Below are positions 7,422-16,833 of a stretch of DNA of 64,000 bases, in pieces. Below the pieces are notes generated by a model. The model was not told where the DNA came from. It was given only the letters and a program-made list of their open reading frames with translations, and did not search any database. Origin of the DNA: Brevibacterium sp. 'Marine' (lineage in GTDB: Bacteria > Actinomycetota > Actinomycetes > Actinomycetales > Brevibacteriaceae); contig NZ_CP051626.1 of NCBI RefSeq assembly GCF_012844365.1, positions 3,720,001 through 3,784,000 on the forward strand, given 5' to 3'. Position numbers and translations under genes: made by a program. How positions within the stretch are numbered: the stretch's first letter is position 1; every line of letters begins with the position of its first letter.

Positions 7422-8501
7422 ATGTGGACACCGACTGAGCCATACAACGAACTGCGCAAACCGCCCGTTGCGAGTCTCGAATCCAGGGACGTTCTCAAGT
7501 CGACGACGGAGGCGCGAGCCGGGTTGGCCGCTCTTGACCAGGCGGTGCATCGCCTGCCCAATCCGTCGATTCTGCTCAATGCGGTCACACTTCTCGAAGC
7601 ACAGGCAAGCTCAGAAATCGAGAACATCGTGACGACCACAGACGAACTCTTTCAACTCGCATCAGTCGAGGGAACCCATGCCAATCCTGCTACCCGAGAA
7701 ACCCTCCGCTACAGGACCGCACTGTATACAGGAATCGCTTCGCTGAATTCTCGGCCCCTATCGACCACTACTGCCACGCAGGTCTGCTCGAGCGTCAATG
7801 GTCGAGACATGCAGATCCGCGACCTTCCGGGGACTTTCATCGGGGACCCCGTCGCACACACTGTTCGGTACACCCCACCGGATGGCACCGTCGTCATTGC
7901 CGACAAACTCGACGATTGGGAAGGTTTCGTCCACGGGGAGCACGAGCTCGATCCCCTGGTAGTCATGGCGGCAGCTCATTATCACTTCGAAGCAATCCAC
8001 CCGTTCCCCGATGGGAACGGACGCACTGGGCGAATACTCAACATCCTCATGCTCATCGAGTCCGATCTTCTGCGAGAACCGGTCCTTTACCTCTCCCGGT
8101 ACATCATCGAAAACAAGAACGAGTACTATCGGCTGCTGCTCGAAGTCACGAAGAATTCGGCGTGGGAGGAGTGGATTCTCTTCATGCTCGAAGGAGTGCG
8201 GCAAACGGCAGAGTTGATTCTCGGTCTCATCGACGAGATTCAAGCACTGCAGGAAGATTTCCGAACCGAGATGAGAGCGAAGACGACAGTCGGCGCCAAT
8301 TCCGACGTGCTCGACCTGCTGTTCGAACGCCCTTACTGCCGAATCGTCGATGTCATCGAACGCAGTGAAGTCTCTCGGCCGACTGCCTCCAAATGGCTGA
8401 ACGAGCTCGTATCCCAGTCAATGCTGGAGACCGTCAAAGTCGGCAGAGACCGCCTCTTCATCAACTCACGACTGCTGAAGGTGCTGTCCCGACCTTCCTG
8501 A
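7422..8501 (+). CDS. Fic-domain protein with C-terminal winged HTH
   Basis: Fic enzymes usually transfer AMP from ATP to a hydroxyl of a target protein. The catalytic motif HPFPDGNGRTGR is at residues 193-204 and is complete, including the His. A class II inhibitory helix with SSEIEN at 63-68 fits (S/T)xxxE(G/N), so the enzyme is likely self-inhibited through its N-terminus. Residues about 300-350 form a winged helix (IVDVIERSEVSRPTASKWLN region) that could bind DNA. Length 359 is normal for the Fic/DUF4172-like N-domain plus HTH type. Codon use is visibly less G+C-rich than in its neighbours, a sign of transfer. The target protein is unknown. Confidence 0.88.
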   Translation: MWTPTEPYNELRKPPVASLESRDVLKSTTEARAGLAALDQAVHRLPNPSILLNAVTLLEAQASSEIENIVTTTDELFQLASVEGTHANPATRETLRYRTALYTGIASLNSRPLSTTTATQVCSSVNGRDMQIRDLPGTFIGDPVAHTVRYTPPDGTVVIADKLDDWEGFVHGEHELDPLVVMAAAHYHFEAIHPFPDGNGRTGRILNILMLIESDLLREPVLYLSRYIIENKNEYYRLLLEVTKNSAWEEWILFMLEGVRQTAELILGLIDEIQALQEDFRTEMRAKTTVGANSDVLDLLFERPYCRIVDVIERSEVSRPTASKWLNELVSQSMLETVKVGRDRLFINSRLLKVLSRPS

Positions 8502-8525
8502 CCCCTCACGCACCCGCTCCACCCC

Positions 8526-9692
8526 TCAGGTCCGCACCGACAGCGCTGTCGCCAGGGTGAGCAGCCCGGCCATGGCCACCGCCATCATCGGGTACCCGCC
8601 GAGTACCCCGGCCAGTGCGGGACCGGCAACCGGTGCCAGGGCCGTACCGGCGGTGATCGGGGCGACGAAGACCCCGTTGACGGCCCCGAAGTTCCTCGTC
8701 CCCCACCGATCGGAGACCGCCGTGGCCTGCAGCAGAGTCATGCAGCCGCGCACTCCGCCGCCGAGCATGGCGATGCCGATGAGCAGCCAGATCGGTCCGG
8801 GAATCAGGGCGAGCAGCCACAGGCCGACGGCTCCCGAGGCGAAGAGGACGACCGTGCGCGCCCGCGTCGACGTGTGCCGCTCGAGGCTCGGATAGCCGAA
8901 TCGTCCCGCGACCTGACCAAAGCCGACGAGCCCGAGCGCGATGGCGGCCAGGCTGTAGTCGGCACCGCGTTCGATGATGAGCGGGATGATGTTGATCGTC
9001 ACCGCGAAGAGGGTGAACGTGGCGATCGCGACGGCGATCTGCAGGGTGATGAAGCGCGGGTGCCGCGTGACCTGGCGCAGTTCGTCCCGGCTCGGCTTCA
9101 CCAGCGACGCGGCTGCCTCGTCCGTCCAGGTCCGGTTGAGGAAGAACAGATGCATCGGCAGGGCAAGGACCACGAGCAGACCGGCGAGCACCCAGTAGGT
9201 TCCGCGCCACCCGCAGACGTCGATGAGCCACGCGATGATCGGGGCGAACACCGTCGAGGCGAGCCCGCCGACGAGCGTGATCGTCGTCAGCGGCTTCGTC
9301 CTCTCGGACCCGTACCAGCGGGTGACGACGGCGAACGCCGGCGGATAGAGGGTCGCGGCTTGGGCGAAGCCGGCGAGGACCCAGGCGAGGAAGAACACGG
9401 GAAGATTCGGTGCGATCGCGACGAGGGCGAGCGCGACGACCCCGATGACCGTTCCGGTCCCCATGATCAGCTTCGGTCCGTGAGCGTCGAGAAGACGCCC
9501 GACACTCGGTCCCACCAGTGCGGAGACGATGAGCCCGACGGTCAGCGCCGCCGTCACCGTCGTGTGGCTCCAGCCCGTATCGTCCGAGATCGGGGTGACC
9601 GCGACCGGCAGCGAGTAGTAGAGCAGTCCCCAGCAGACGAGTTCGGCCACGCACAGCGCCGCCAGTCCTCCGCGCGGCTTATCGGTCGTCAT
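8526..9692 (-). CDS. MFS transporter, start overlapping the end of jetD
   Basis: A 388-residue, 12-TM major facilitator protein. The GPSVGRLLDAHGPK loop after TM2 is motif A-like and the middle loop (DEAAASLVKPSRDELRQVTRHPR) is cytoplasmic. It resembles monocarboxylate/CynX-type carriers in pattern, but the substrate is not readable. ATG 9692 (MTTDKPRGG) lies inside the last codons of jetD (jetD stops at 9679), a 14-base overlap that points to co-translation. A start 60 bases upstream is possible but would sit deeper in jetD. Gene product may simply share the transcript rather than the defence function. Confidence 0.85.
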   Translation of the reverse strand: MTTDKPRGGLAALCVAELVCWGLLYYSLPVAVTPISDDTGWSHTTVTAALTVGLIVSALVGPSVGRLLDAHGPKLIMGTGTVIGVVALALVAIAPNLPVFFLAWVLAGFAQAATLYPPAFAVVTRWYGSERTKPLTTITLVGGLASTVFAPIIAWLIDVCGWRGTYWVLAGLLVVLALPMHLFFLNRTWTDEAAASLVKPSRDELRQVTRHPRFITLQIAVAIATFTLFAVTINIIPLIIERGADYSLAAIALGLVGFGQVAGRFGYPSLERHTSTRARTVVLFASGAVGLWLLALIPGPIWLLIGIAMLGGGVRGCMTLLQATAVSDRWGTRNFGAVNGVFVAPITAGTALAPVAGPALAGVLGGYPMMAVAMAGLLTLATALSVRT

Positions 9693-10986
9693 CGGTGACC
9701 TCGCCGAGGCGGTGCGGATCGAGAGGGGAGCAAACGACGTCGACATCGGCACCCCCGCCGAGGCGGCCCGACGTCCCCGCCCCGGCCGCGGTCCGCAACC
9801 GGTTCAGTGCCGTATCCCACGGGATGCGTTCCTGTTCGAGCCTGACGCTGCCTTCGGCGCGGAGCCGTTCGAAGGCCCGCGCCTCGGTGCCGGTGAGGGT
9901 GCTGAAGGCGCCCGTCGTCGGTGTCGGTTCCGGCACCCACAGGTCGGCATGGGCGAGCAGGGTCGCTTCGTCCATGAGCACGGATTCGACCTTCGGCAGG
10001 TGGCTGCGCAGGCGGTTGAGGATCGCGAATCCGTGGGAGTCGAGGTCGCCCCAATAGATCACGCGCGCTCCGGCGACCCAGTCCAGGCGAGCGACCCCGT
10101 CGACGGCATAACCGGACCCGTGCACGGCCACGGCGCCTGGCCATTCCGGCATGGCGAGCACGGATTCGAGGTTCTCGAAGACGAAGACCAGCCGCGGTGA
10201 AACGGGCAGTCGTCCGAGCTGGGAGATCGGTGCGGTGATGTCCTCGAGTGGGACGTCGAGGAGCCTCGGATCGAGGATGCGCATGCGCAGTCGCGGTTCG
10301 GCATCGAGGACGGTCACCGCATCCGGGCGGCCGATCCCGGTCAGCAGAGCAGTGACGAGGCTGCGGTGGGTCTCGAACCACTTCGAGTCGACGCCGCGGA
10401 TCGGCAGCTGCCTCGGTCGCAGCGAACCGAGTCGGTGAGCGCCCAGCCAGTCGACGACGTCGACGACCGTGGCGAAGACGGGGGCGGACAACGAGAGGAT
10501 CCGCTTCGCCTGCGACCGGATCGCCGCGGCAAGGGAGGTCTTGTCCTCATCAGCCTCGGCATCTGCGTCACCGATCGCTTCGGTGCCGTTCGATGCGGGT
10601 CCCAAACGTTCTCGGATCAGCTGAGCCCGGTCGCGTAGGATCCGCCAGTCTCGGGCGGTGTCGCCGCCGACGAAAGCGGCTACCTCGGCGGGCGTGGTCA
10701 GTCGCAGCCGGACGGGGACCTGCTGACGGCCGACGCGGGTCCAGTTGCGGTCGTCCCAATCAATGGTGAATCCCGCGGTATCCCCTGCCTTGCCTTCGAG
10801 CGCCCGCCAATTCGCCGCCCAATTCGCGGCGGCAGCCTGATCGGTGAGCACCTGCTTCTCCGTCGGCGGGTGGAGGGCGATCTCGACCCGCACTTCTTCG
10901 ACGTGCTCCGCCGCCCAGGCGGCCATGGACGACGTCAGGCGCTTGCGCGCCTTCGCTCGGGCCTCGGCGACGGAGAGCATCGTCAT
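9679..10986 (-). CDS. jetD: Wadjet subunit JetD (DUF3322/DUF2220, Toprim nuclease)
   Basis: JetD is the nuclease of the Wadjet anti-plasmid system; after the JetABC motor extrudes a small circle, it cuts the DNA. The 435-residue protein begins with the DUF3322-like arm (about 1-180) and ends with the Toprim-like DUF2220 domain. Its acidic residues are visible as FENLES (E271) and WGDLDSHG at 312-319 (D314 and D316), matching a Toprim E...DxD set. It overlaps jetC by 4 bases (ATGA). All catalytic residues look intact, so the system is probably active. Orthologous names in corynebacteria and mycobacteria are MksG and EptD. Confidence 0.92.
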   Translation of the reverse strand: MTMLSVAEARAKARKRLTSSMAAWAAEHVEEVRVEIALHPPTEKQVLTDQAAAANWAANWRALEGKAGDTAGFTIDWDDRNWTRVGRQQVPVRLRLTTPAEVAAFVGGDTARDWRILRDRAQLIRERLGPASNGTEAIGDADAEADEDKTSLAAAIRSQAKRILSLSAPVFATVVDVVDWLGAHRLGSLRPRQLPIRGVDSKWFETHRSLVTALLTGIGRPDAVTVLDAEPRLRMRILDPRLLDVPLEDITAPISQLGRLPVSPRLVFVFENLESVLAMPEWPGAVAVHGSGYAVDGVARLDWVAGARVIYWGDLDSHGFAILNRLRSHLPKVESVLMDEATLLAHADLWVPEPTPTTGAFSTLTGTEARAFERLRAEGSVRLEQERIPWDTALNRLRTAAGAGTSGRLGGGADVDVVCSPLDPHRLGEVTDDDR

Positions 10987-13900
10987 TGGGCGTCCGACTC
11001 CTCGAACTCGAGCTCGACTTCACCGTCCACACGGACGCTCTCGGAACTGTCCGACCCCGGGGAACCACCTGTCCCGCCAGAGCCGACCGACTCCTCGCCC
11101 GCGCCATCAGCCGAACCTGATTCCGAGCCCGAGTCAGCTCCCGAAGCCTCCCCGCGCACGGACTCATCCCACACCATCGTCGAGGTCAGGGTCTTCTGCC
11201 GGCTCGGATTCTCGATCGAGGTCGCCGCTCCCACGTAGGGTTCGATCGTCTGCAGCAGCTTCTGCGGGGTGGCGAGCACCATGTGGAACCCGAACTCGAT
11301 GAAGATGTCGAGAGCCATCCGGGTGTAGCGGGTGTCGGCTTTGTCGAAGGCCTCGTCGAGGATGATCGTGCCGTATTTCGAGATCGCCTCGTCCGGGTCC
11401 GCCAGCTGATACCGCAGCGCTGCCGCCAAGCAGAAGATCACGAGCTTCTGCTGCTGGCCACCGGACATCGCAGCGCCCGAATCGTAGGTGGCGTGTGCGC
11501 GCCCGTGGTCGTCGATCTCCTCGGCGAGGAAGCTCACGTGCAGACGGGTGTCCAGGCATTGGGTCTTCCACACCTTGTCGACGTGCTCGCTGGAGGCGAA
11601 TCGGCGCATCACCTCGGCGAGGGTGTCGTACTTCTTCTCCGCGGTCTCCATATCGTCCTCGCCCCAGCTGCCGCTGGCGACGAGTCGAAGATCGGCGATG
11701 AAGGCGTTGACGGTCTCGGAGCGGCGGGTCTTGACTTTCAGCCGCAGGTACCGGTCCTCGTCGAACTGCGAGCGCAGCAGGGACGAATTGATCGGGGCGA
11801 CCCGATCCTCGATCTCGCGCGGGGCGGCGTGGATCTCGTTGAGGAGTTCGCCGATGAGGTCACGGGAACGCTGCTGCAGCAGATCCCGGAAACGGTTCTC
11901 ATGATCGGGCAGGCCGTGCGCTTCGATCTCATCGAGCATCGCCAGATAGGCCCGACGATCATCGACTTCGGCTGTGAGCTGGGACGACACCGACGGCCAT
12001 GCGGCCTTGAACTCGGCGGCCAGCCGCGTCACTGACTGCCCCGACCGGCTTGCTTCGGCCTGTGCCCGGTCCTTCTCCTCCTGCAGCACCTGCGAGACCT
12101 GCTGGCCCACCTCGGCGAGGTTCTCCCTCTTGATGCTGCGTTGGATCTTGCGGAAGCGTTCGTCGAGCTGTTCGCCGAGGTGGCCCTCCACAACCGCTAC
12201 CCGACCGGAGTTGACGTCGTCTTCGATCCGGGTGATGTTCGAGCGCAGACCCGTCGATTCTTCGTTCGCTCGGCGCAGGGCATAGTCGGCTTCGGACCTC
12301 GCGGTCTCGGCCGAGTCCTTGACTGCTTTCGCCTCACGTTCGGCGCCGATCGCCTGCTGCAGATCGCCGTCGGCGTCTTCGAGTTCGGCCAGCTGCCGTT
12401 CGAGAGTCGTGACTCTCTCGGCCGCGCCGTCGCGGTCGACGTCGCGCCAGGACTGTTCGCGAATGCCGGCGAGGATGCCGCGGCGGCGGTGAGCCTGTGC
12501 GGTTTCGGCGTCGGCGGCCGCGACCACCTGTTCGGCGGCGGCCAGTTCCGACTGAGCCTCTTTGAGGGATTCGACGAGGGCTTCGAGTTTCGCTTCGCGG
12601 TCGCCGAGGACCCATTGGCTGCGATCGTCGATGGCCCGCCGGTCGTCTTTTTCGTAGCGGGTGCGTGAGGTCTTGATCTGTCCTTTGACGGTGACGGCGC
12701 GCGGGTGGTCGTCGAGTTCGTCGGGGTAGTCGACGCAGGCGAAGTCGAATCGTTCGGACAAGGTGGTCCGGACCCAGTCGCCGAAGCCGGTGTCGGAGAC
12801 ACGCACCTTGGTCACCAGCGACTTCTCACTGCCGACGGGCCGAGGGCTCGGCACCGAGTGCGGGATCTCCTCGAAGACGAGTCGGCCGCGGATGCGGTGG
12901 GCGTCGACCCAGGTGCGCACTGCCGAGAGGTTCTCCGCCCGGACGAGGACGGTCAGCGCCATGGGGCGCAGCACTCGTTCGATCGCACCGGTCCACCGGG
13001 CCTCGTCGGGGTCGACTTCGATGAGTTCGGCGGCGAACGGCAGCGCCCTTTCGCTCAGACCGGTGCCGGCGGCGAGTTCGGAGCGGATCGCCAGGAGGTT
13101 GTTCGGTACGGTCGATCCGGACCGGCGCAGCGATTCGATCTCGCCTTCGAGTTCGCGCACCTTGGCCCTCGCTTGGGAGAACCGGTCATGGTCGGCGTGG
13201 CTGGGCCCGGCGACCTGCATGTCGTCGTCGAGGCTGGACGCGATCTGAGCCTGGAGTTCGGCGAATTCGGCGGCGGTGGTCGGGGCGCGCTCGATCCCGG
13301 CCTGCTCGAGTTGCCGGGCCAGTGACGCCCAGCGTTCGGCGATGGCGCGGCGTTCGGTCTCGGCTGTGTCGATGCGCTGCTGCAGGTGTTCGGCCTCGGA
13401 ACCGCCGAGCTCGAGAGTGGCTCGCCTGGCCAAGTCGTATTCGTCGACGGCGGCATCGAAGTCGCGTTTCACGCGGTCGGCGGTGACTTCGAGTTCGACG
13501 ATCTGCCGCGTCAGCGCCGACAGGTCGGCACGCAGGATATCGAGCTCGCGCCGCTTCTGGTACGGCAGCAGGGCTTCGCTCAGGGCGATCGACTTCGCGG
13601 CGATGTCATTGGCGGTCTCGAAGCGGGAGGCGGCTTCACGCAGCTGGAGCAGGTGGTCGCGCTGTTTGCGCAGCTGCACGACATGGTCGTGAGCGTCCTT
13701 GAGGTCACCGAACTGGGCGACGGCGGTGTCAGCGAGGTCGAAGGTCACCGGGGTTTCGAGCATATGGTCCCGGAAGAGCCGGTCGAGGCTGTCGAGGCTC
13801 TTCGCCGACTGGGTCTTGTGCAGCAGCTGGAGGGCGGACTCGTCGGCCATGCCGAAGGTCTTGCGCATCCGCGCATAGAACTTCCCGTGGGATCCGTTCG

Positions 13901-14516
13901 AGGTGATGACGGCATCAGGATGGTCGGCCTTGAGTTTGCGGGTCTCGAGGCCGGACCGGGCATAGTGCTGCAGGTCGGAGAGGTCGAGGTCGGCACGCTC
14001 GAGGATGCAGGCGTCGGAGAGGTCCGTCGCCTTCGTCGCCGACCCCTTGATGAAGAAGAGCCGGGCTAAGGACAGAGGTCTGTCGCTGCCGTTGTCGTAG
14101 CGGAGGATGATTCCGCTCCAGGTGGCGCGCGGGCGTAGATATTTGCTGACGACGCGGTCTTCGTCGGAGTCGGCGGTCCGGGTCCAGGCTCCGCGGACGT
14201 AGCTGACGAGGCTGCGCTGATCGAGACGAGCACCCGCGGTCTGAGCGGCGACGTTGAAGCGCAGCCACTTGTCCGGGGTGAGGACGGCGGCGATGCCGTC
14301 GAGCAGCGATGATTTGCCGGAACCGGAAGGACCGGTGATGAGGTGGCCCTTGTGGGAGACGGGGATCCGGTGGATGTCCGAGTCGAAGGTGCCCCAGTTC
14401 GCGATCTGGATCTCGCTCAGCCGCCACTGGCTGCCGACGTCGGGTCGGTTTGCTCCGCGGGCGCGCGCCTGATCGGCGACGAAGGCCGCGTCGAGCGGGA
14501 AGAGTGCCTCGGTCAC
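10983..14516 (-). CDS. jetC: Wadjet subunit JetC (SMC-like/MukB-like ATPase)
   Basis: JetC is the SMC-type motor. The 1177-residue protein carries Walker A GPSGSGKS at residues 62-69, long coiled coils (about 290-450 and 630-850) around a hinge-like middle, an ABC signature MSGGQQQKL and Walker B GTIILDEAFDKAD in the C-terminal 150 residues. SMC architecture and its position between jetB and jetD identify it. It ends in a low-complexity acidic Gly/Ser-rich tail of about 60 residues, a feature not expected from the core family. It overlaps jetB and jetD by 4 bases each, so stoichiometric translation is likely. Confidence 0.95.
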   Translation of the reverse strand: MTEALFPLDAAFVADQARARGANRPDVGSQWRLSEIQIANWGTFDSDIHRIPVSHKGHLITGPSGSGKSSLLDGIAAVLTPDKWLRFNVAAQTAGARLDQRSLVSYVRGAWTRTADSDEDRVVSKYLRPRATWSGIILRYDNGSDRPLSLARLFFIKGSATKATDLSDACILERADLDLSDLQHYARSGLETRKLKADHPDAVITSNGSHGKFYARMRKTFGMADESALQLLHKTQSAKSLDSLDRLFRDHMLETPVTFDLADTAVAQFGDLKDAHDHVVQLRKQRDHLLQLREAASRFETANDIAAKSIALSEALLPYQKRRELDILRADLSALTRQIVELEVTADRVKRDFDAAVDEYDLARRATLELGGSEAEHLQQRIDTAETERRAIAERWASLARQLEQAGIERAPTTAAEFAELQAQIASSLDDDMQVAGPSHADHDRFSQARAKVRELEGEIESLRRSGSTVPNNLLAIRSELAAGTGLSERALPFAAELIEVDPDEARWTGAIERVLRPMALTVLVRAENLSAVRTWVDAHRIRGRLVFEEIPHSVPSPRPVGSEKSLVTKVRVSDTGFGDWVRTTLSERFDFACVDYPDELDDHPRAVTVKGQIKTSRTRYEKDDRRAIDDRSQWVLGDREAKLEALVESLKEAQSELAAAEQVVAAADAETAQAHRRRGILAGIREQSWRDVDRDGAAERVTTLERQLAELEDADGDLQQAIGAEREAKAVKDSAETARSEADYALRRANEESTGLRSNITRIEDDVNSGRVAVVEGHLGEQLDERFRKIQRSIKRENLAEVGQQVSQVLQEEKDRAQAEASRSGQSVTRLAAEFKAAWPSVSSQLTAEVDDRRAYLAMLDEIEAHGLPDHENRFRDLLQQRSRDLIGELLNEIHAAPREIEDRVAPINSSLLRSQFDEDRYLRLKVKTRRSETVNAFIADLRLVASGSWGEDDMETAEKKYDTLAEVMRRFASSEHVDKVWKTQCLDTRLHVSFLAEEIDDHGRAHATYDSGAAMSGGQQQKLVIFCLAAALRYQLADPDEAISKYGTIILDEAFDKADTRYTRMALDIFIEFGFHMVLATPQKLLQTIEPYVGAATSIENPSRQKTLTSTMVWDESVRGEASGADSGSESGSADGAGEESVGSGGTGGSPGSDSSESVRVDGEVELEFEESDAQ

Positions 14517-15328
14517 GCGTCGTCCTCCTCGGTGACGGTGTCTGCATCGGTTTCGGTGGCGGCGACGGAACCGTCATCGGACTCCTCCCCCGCCTCGGCG
14601 CCGGCATCGACTTCGGGTTCCTCTCCGGCGTCGGCCTCACCTGCGGCGATGCGTTCGTAGACGGCGATGAGCTCGCGCACGCGATCCTCGTCGATGAGGA
14701 ACTTCACCATCGGGGAGATCTCGAAGCGGTCCTCGCCAGCCTTGTGGAGCACCCGCAGCCGGTTGCTCATCCGCGACCACGCACCGTTGAGGTTGCGTTG
14801 GAACGTCGATTCGTCGCCGGTGCGGTAGATCGCGAGGCGCTCATAGACCTCGTCGCGGTCGACGATGACGCGCTTCTCCCCCGGCGCGGCCAGCAGCAGC
14901 TGTCGGAGCACGAGCAGCATGGCCGTGTCGAGGAAGGTCAGGCGTTCGCTGCGCACTGCGGCGGGGGCGTCGATTTCGTCGGTGACGATTTTACGGGTGA
15001 ACGCGAATTCGTCGACACGGTCGATGACGAGGTCGAGGAACAGGTCATGCAGGCGTGAGCGGACGAGGCCTTCGTCGGCGACGAGCGCGGCCCACAGCTG
15101 CGGGGCCTGGGTGCCGGACACGTATGGTCCCTTGAGCAGTTCGAGCAGCACTCGGCGGGTGCGCTCTCCCAGCGTTCCTGTGTCTCCGGACCACAGTCCA
15201 CTGGGGTTGTGGTCGAAGCCGTCCGCGGATGTCGCGGTCGACTCGGCGACAGAATCGGTGGATTCCCTCGCCGAGGCGGCTCCCACCTCGGCGGGGGCTG
15301 TGTCGTTGTCGTGGTCGGTGGGGCTCAT
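14513..15328 (-). CDS. jetB: Wadjet subunit JetB (DUF4194, KITE-like)
   Basis: JetB is the small winged-helix subunit that binds JetA, the kleisin. The DUF4194 core spans about residues 50-220, from ERTRRVLLELLKGPYVSG through the DEVYERLAIYRTGDESTFQRNL stretch to EISPMVKFLIDEDRVREL. The 271-residue form starts at ATG 15328, which overlaps the jetA stop by 4 bases; an upstream start at 15400 would read through jetA and gives an Arg-rich nonsense stretch. Both ends are acidic and low in complexity: about 40 residues at the N-terminus and about 45 at the C-terminus. Confidence 0.93.
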   Translation of the reverse strand: MSPTDHDNDTAPAEVGAASARESTDSVAESTATSADGFDHNPSGLWSGDTGTLGERTRRVLLELLKGPYVSGTQAPQLWAALVADEGLVRSRLHDLFLDLVIDRVDEFAFTRKIVTDEIDAPAAVRSERLTFLDTAMLLVLRQLLLAAPGEKRVIVDRDEVYERLAIYRTGDESTFQRNLNGAWSRMSNRLRVLHKAGEDRFEISPMVKFLIDEDRVRELIAVYERIAAGEADAGEEPEVDAGAEAGEESDDGSVAATETDADTVTEEDDA

Positions 15329-16788
15329 AGGGTGATGCCTTCGGTGAAGTAGTGGCGGCGGATCGCGGCGGTGCGGGCGATGCCGTCGACGCCGGTCCAC
15401 GTGAGGATTTCGCGGTTGCCGACATCGACGTGGCCATAGGTGCTGGCCAGGGACAACAGGCCGACGACGCTGGCCAGGCCCTGGGTCGCGGGGTGGGTTT
15501 CGAGCACCTCGGCGACGGAGGCCTCGTGCGTGGAAGTAACGACGGAGTTGATGTTCTCGGTGAGTTCGGCGAAGTCGATCTCGGATTCGCGAGCGACGGC
15601 GATGAGTTCGGCGAAGTCGATCTCTGAGTCAGTGGCCTCACCGAGTTCCGCTCCGGCGTCGAACTCCTCGGGGTCGTGGAGGATGACCTCGCCGACGCTG
15701 CCCAGCGACACGCTTGAGAGTTCGAGGTCGATGCCGATCTCATCGTAGGGCTTGAGCTCCTGCGACACGGGCGCGGCCGCGGCGAGGCCCTCCTGGAGAA
15801 GGGTGCGCATGACGCGGTCGCGTTGGAATTCGTGGGAGTGGACATAACGACGCAGGCCCCGAGCGAATTCGGTGAGGATGTCCGAGACCTCGTGGGAGCC
15901 GTCTTTCATCTGGCGCATCAAGGTGCGCAGGGAACGGCGAGTGGCAAGGGAGAGCGTGGCGGAGAAGTCCCGGTCGAGGATGGCCGCGATGTCATCGTCG
16001 AAGGCCGCGGACTGTTCGGGGTCACGGACGAGCGCGGAGAACGCCGAGAACGTGCGGCCCTCGTCAGAGGACTCGATGAGGTCGACGCCGCGGAAGACCT
16101 CGTCCAGTACTTGTGATTGGGAGTCCTCGGCGGCCAGTATCGAGATCCGCAGCTCCTGGTTGAGCTCTTCGAAGCGGGCGCGCACGCGGGCGAAGTCGGC
16201 GGGCAGGCCCTGTGCCTGTTGGAGGATGTCGCCCACGCGTTCGTTTGCGCGCCTGCGATCGAGGACGACCGATCGCGGGTCGCCGCGGCGGACTCGGGCG
16301 ATCTCGGCATCGATGCGGTCGCGTTCGGCGCGGAGAGCAGCCAGTCGGCGGGAGCTGTCCGGGTCGGTGTCGATGGCCAGCTGACGCACGGACTGGGCGA
16401 GGCTGACCAGTCGGGATTCGGTGGCGGTCTGCGGAGGTGTGCGCAGCTGTTCGAGCATGCGGATGGCGTCGAAGCCGGCGGCGGAGAGTTCGTAGGTCTC
16501 GCCTCTGGCCCCGGTGGCGGGCCGGCGGACGAGGATCTCCGCGCGTCGCCAGTCATCACAGTAGGCCTTCGCGGTCCGCAGCGAGAGGTCGAAGTGATCG
16601 CGGAGCTCTTCGAGGTCGGCATCGATGCTTTCGTGCAGATCCTCGGTGTTCATCCTGGTGCCGGGCCTGCCGAGGTGGGCGTCGAGGGTTCCGGCCATGA
16701 CGGCGAGGTTGTCGGCCCGGAGCATGCGCAGGGTGGCATTCGATTCGAGCAGACGCCGGTAGGCGAGCGCGGAGGACAGGGCGGACAT
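15325..16788 (-). CDS. jetA: Wadjet subunit JetA (DUF3375, kleisin-like)
   Basis: JetA bridges the JetC heads, as kleisins do in SMC complexes. The 487-residue length and the N-terminus (SALSSALAYRRLLESNATLRMLRADN) match DUF3375. A coiled region lies near residues 140-200 and a C-terminal winged helix ends the protein near the DVGNREILTWTGVDGI stretch. It is the first of the four jet genes, which follow in the canonical order A-B-C-D with 4-base overlaps. It starts 45 bases after the helicase stop. No clear Shine-Dalgarno precedes it, which fits a leaderless start (see the promoter entry). Confidence 0.94.
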   Translation of the reverse strand: MSALSSALAYRRLLESNATLRMLRADNLAVMAGTLDAHLGRPGTRMNTEDLHESIDADLEELRDHFDLSLRTAKAYCDDWRRAEILVRRPATGARGETYELSAAGFDAIRMLEQLRTPPQTATESRLVSLAQSVRQLAIDTDPDSSRRLAALRAERDRIDAEIARVRRGDPRSVVLDRRRANERVGDILQQAQGLPADFARVRARFEELNQELRISILAAEDSQSQVLDEVFRGVDLIESSDEGRTFSAFSALVRDPEQSAAFDDDIAAILDRDFSATLSLATRRSLRTLMRQMKDGSHEVSDILTEFARGLRRYVHSHEFQRDRVMRTLLQEGLAAAAPVSQELKPYDEIGIDLELSSVSLGSVGEVILHDPEEFDAGAELGEATDSEIDFAELIAVARESEIDFAELTENINSVVTSTHEASVAEVLETHPATQGLASVVGLLSLASTYGHVDVGNREILTWTGVDGIARTAAIRRHYFTEGITL

Positions 16789-16795
16789 AGCAACT

Positions 16796-16825
16796 ATTCT
16801 CGACGCACCGGCGGGTCCGCGCCAA
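16796..16825 (-). promoter_or_regulatory. Possible internal promoter for jetA
   Basis: Read on the minus strand, TTGGCG (16825-16820) and GAGAAT (16801-16796) are 18 bases apart, and the jetA ATG follows 7 bases later. That spacing fits a leaderless sigma-70-type promoter and would explain the missing ribosome site. It would let jetABCD be expressed without the helicase. The match is modest. Confidence 0.3.
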
Positions 16826-16833
16826 TTCGCGGC

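Noticed and set aside
8506-9654. 382-residue minus-strand frame overlapping the MFS gene
   Set aside because: It is the shifted frame of the MFS transporter and is Arg-rich without membrane segments.
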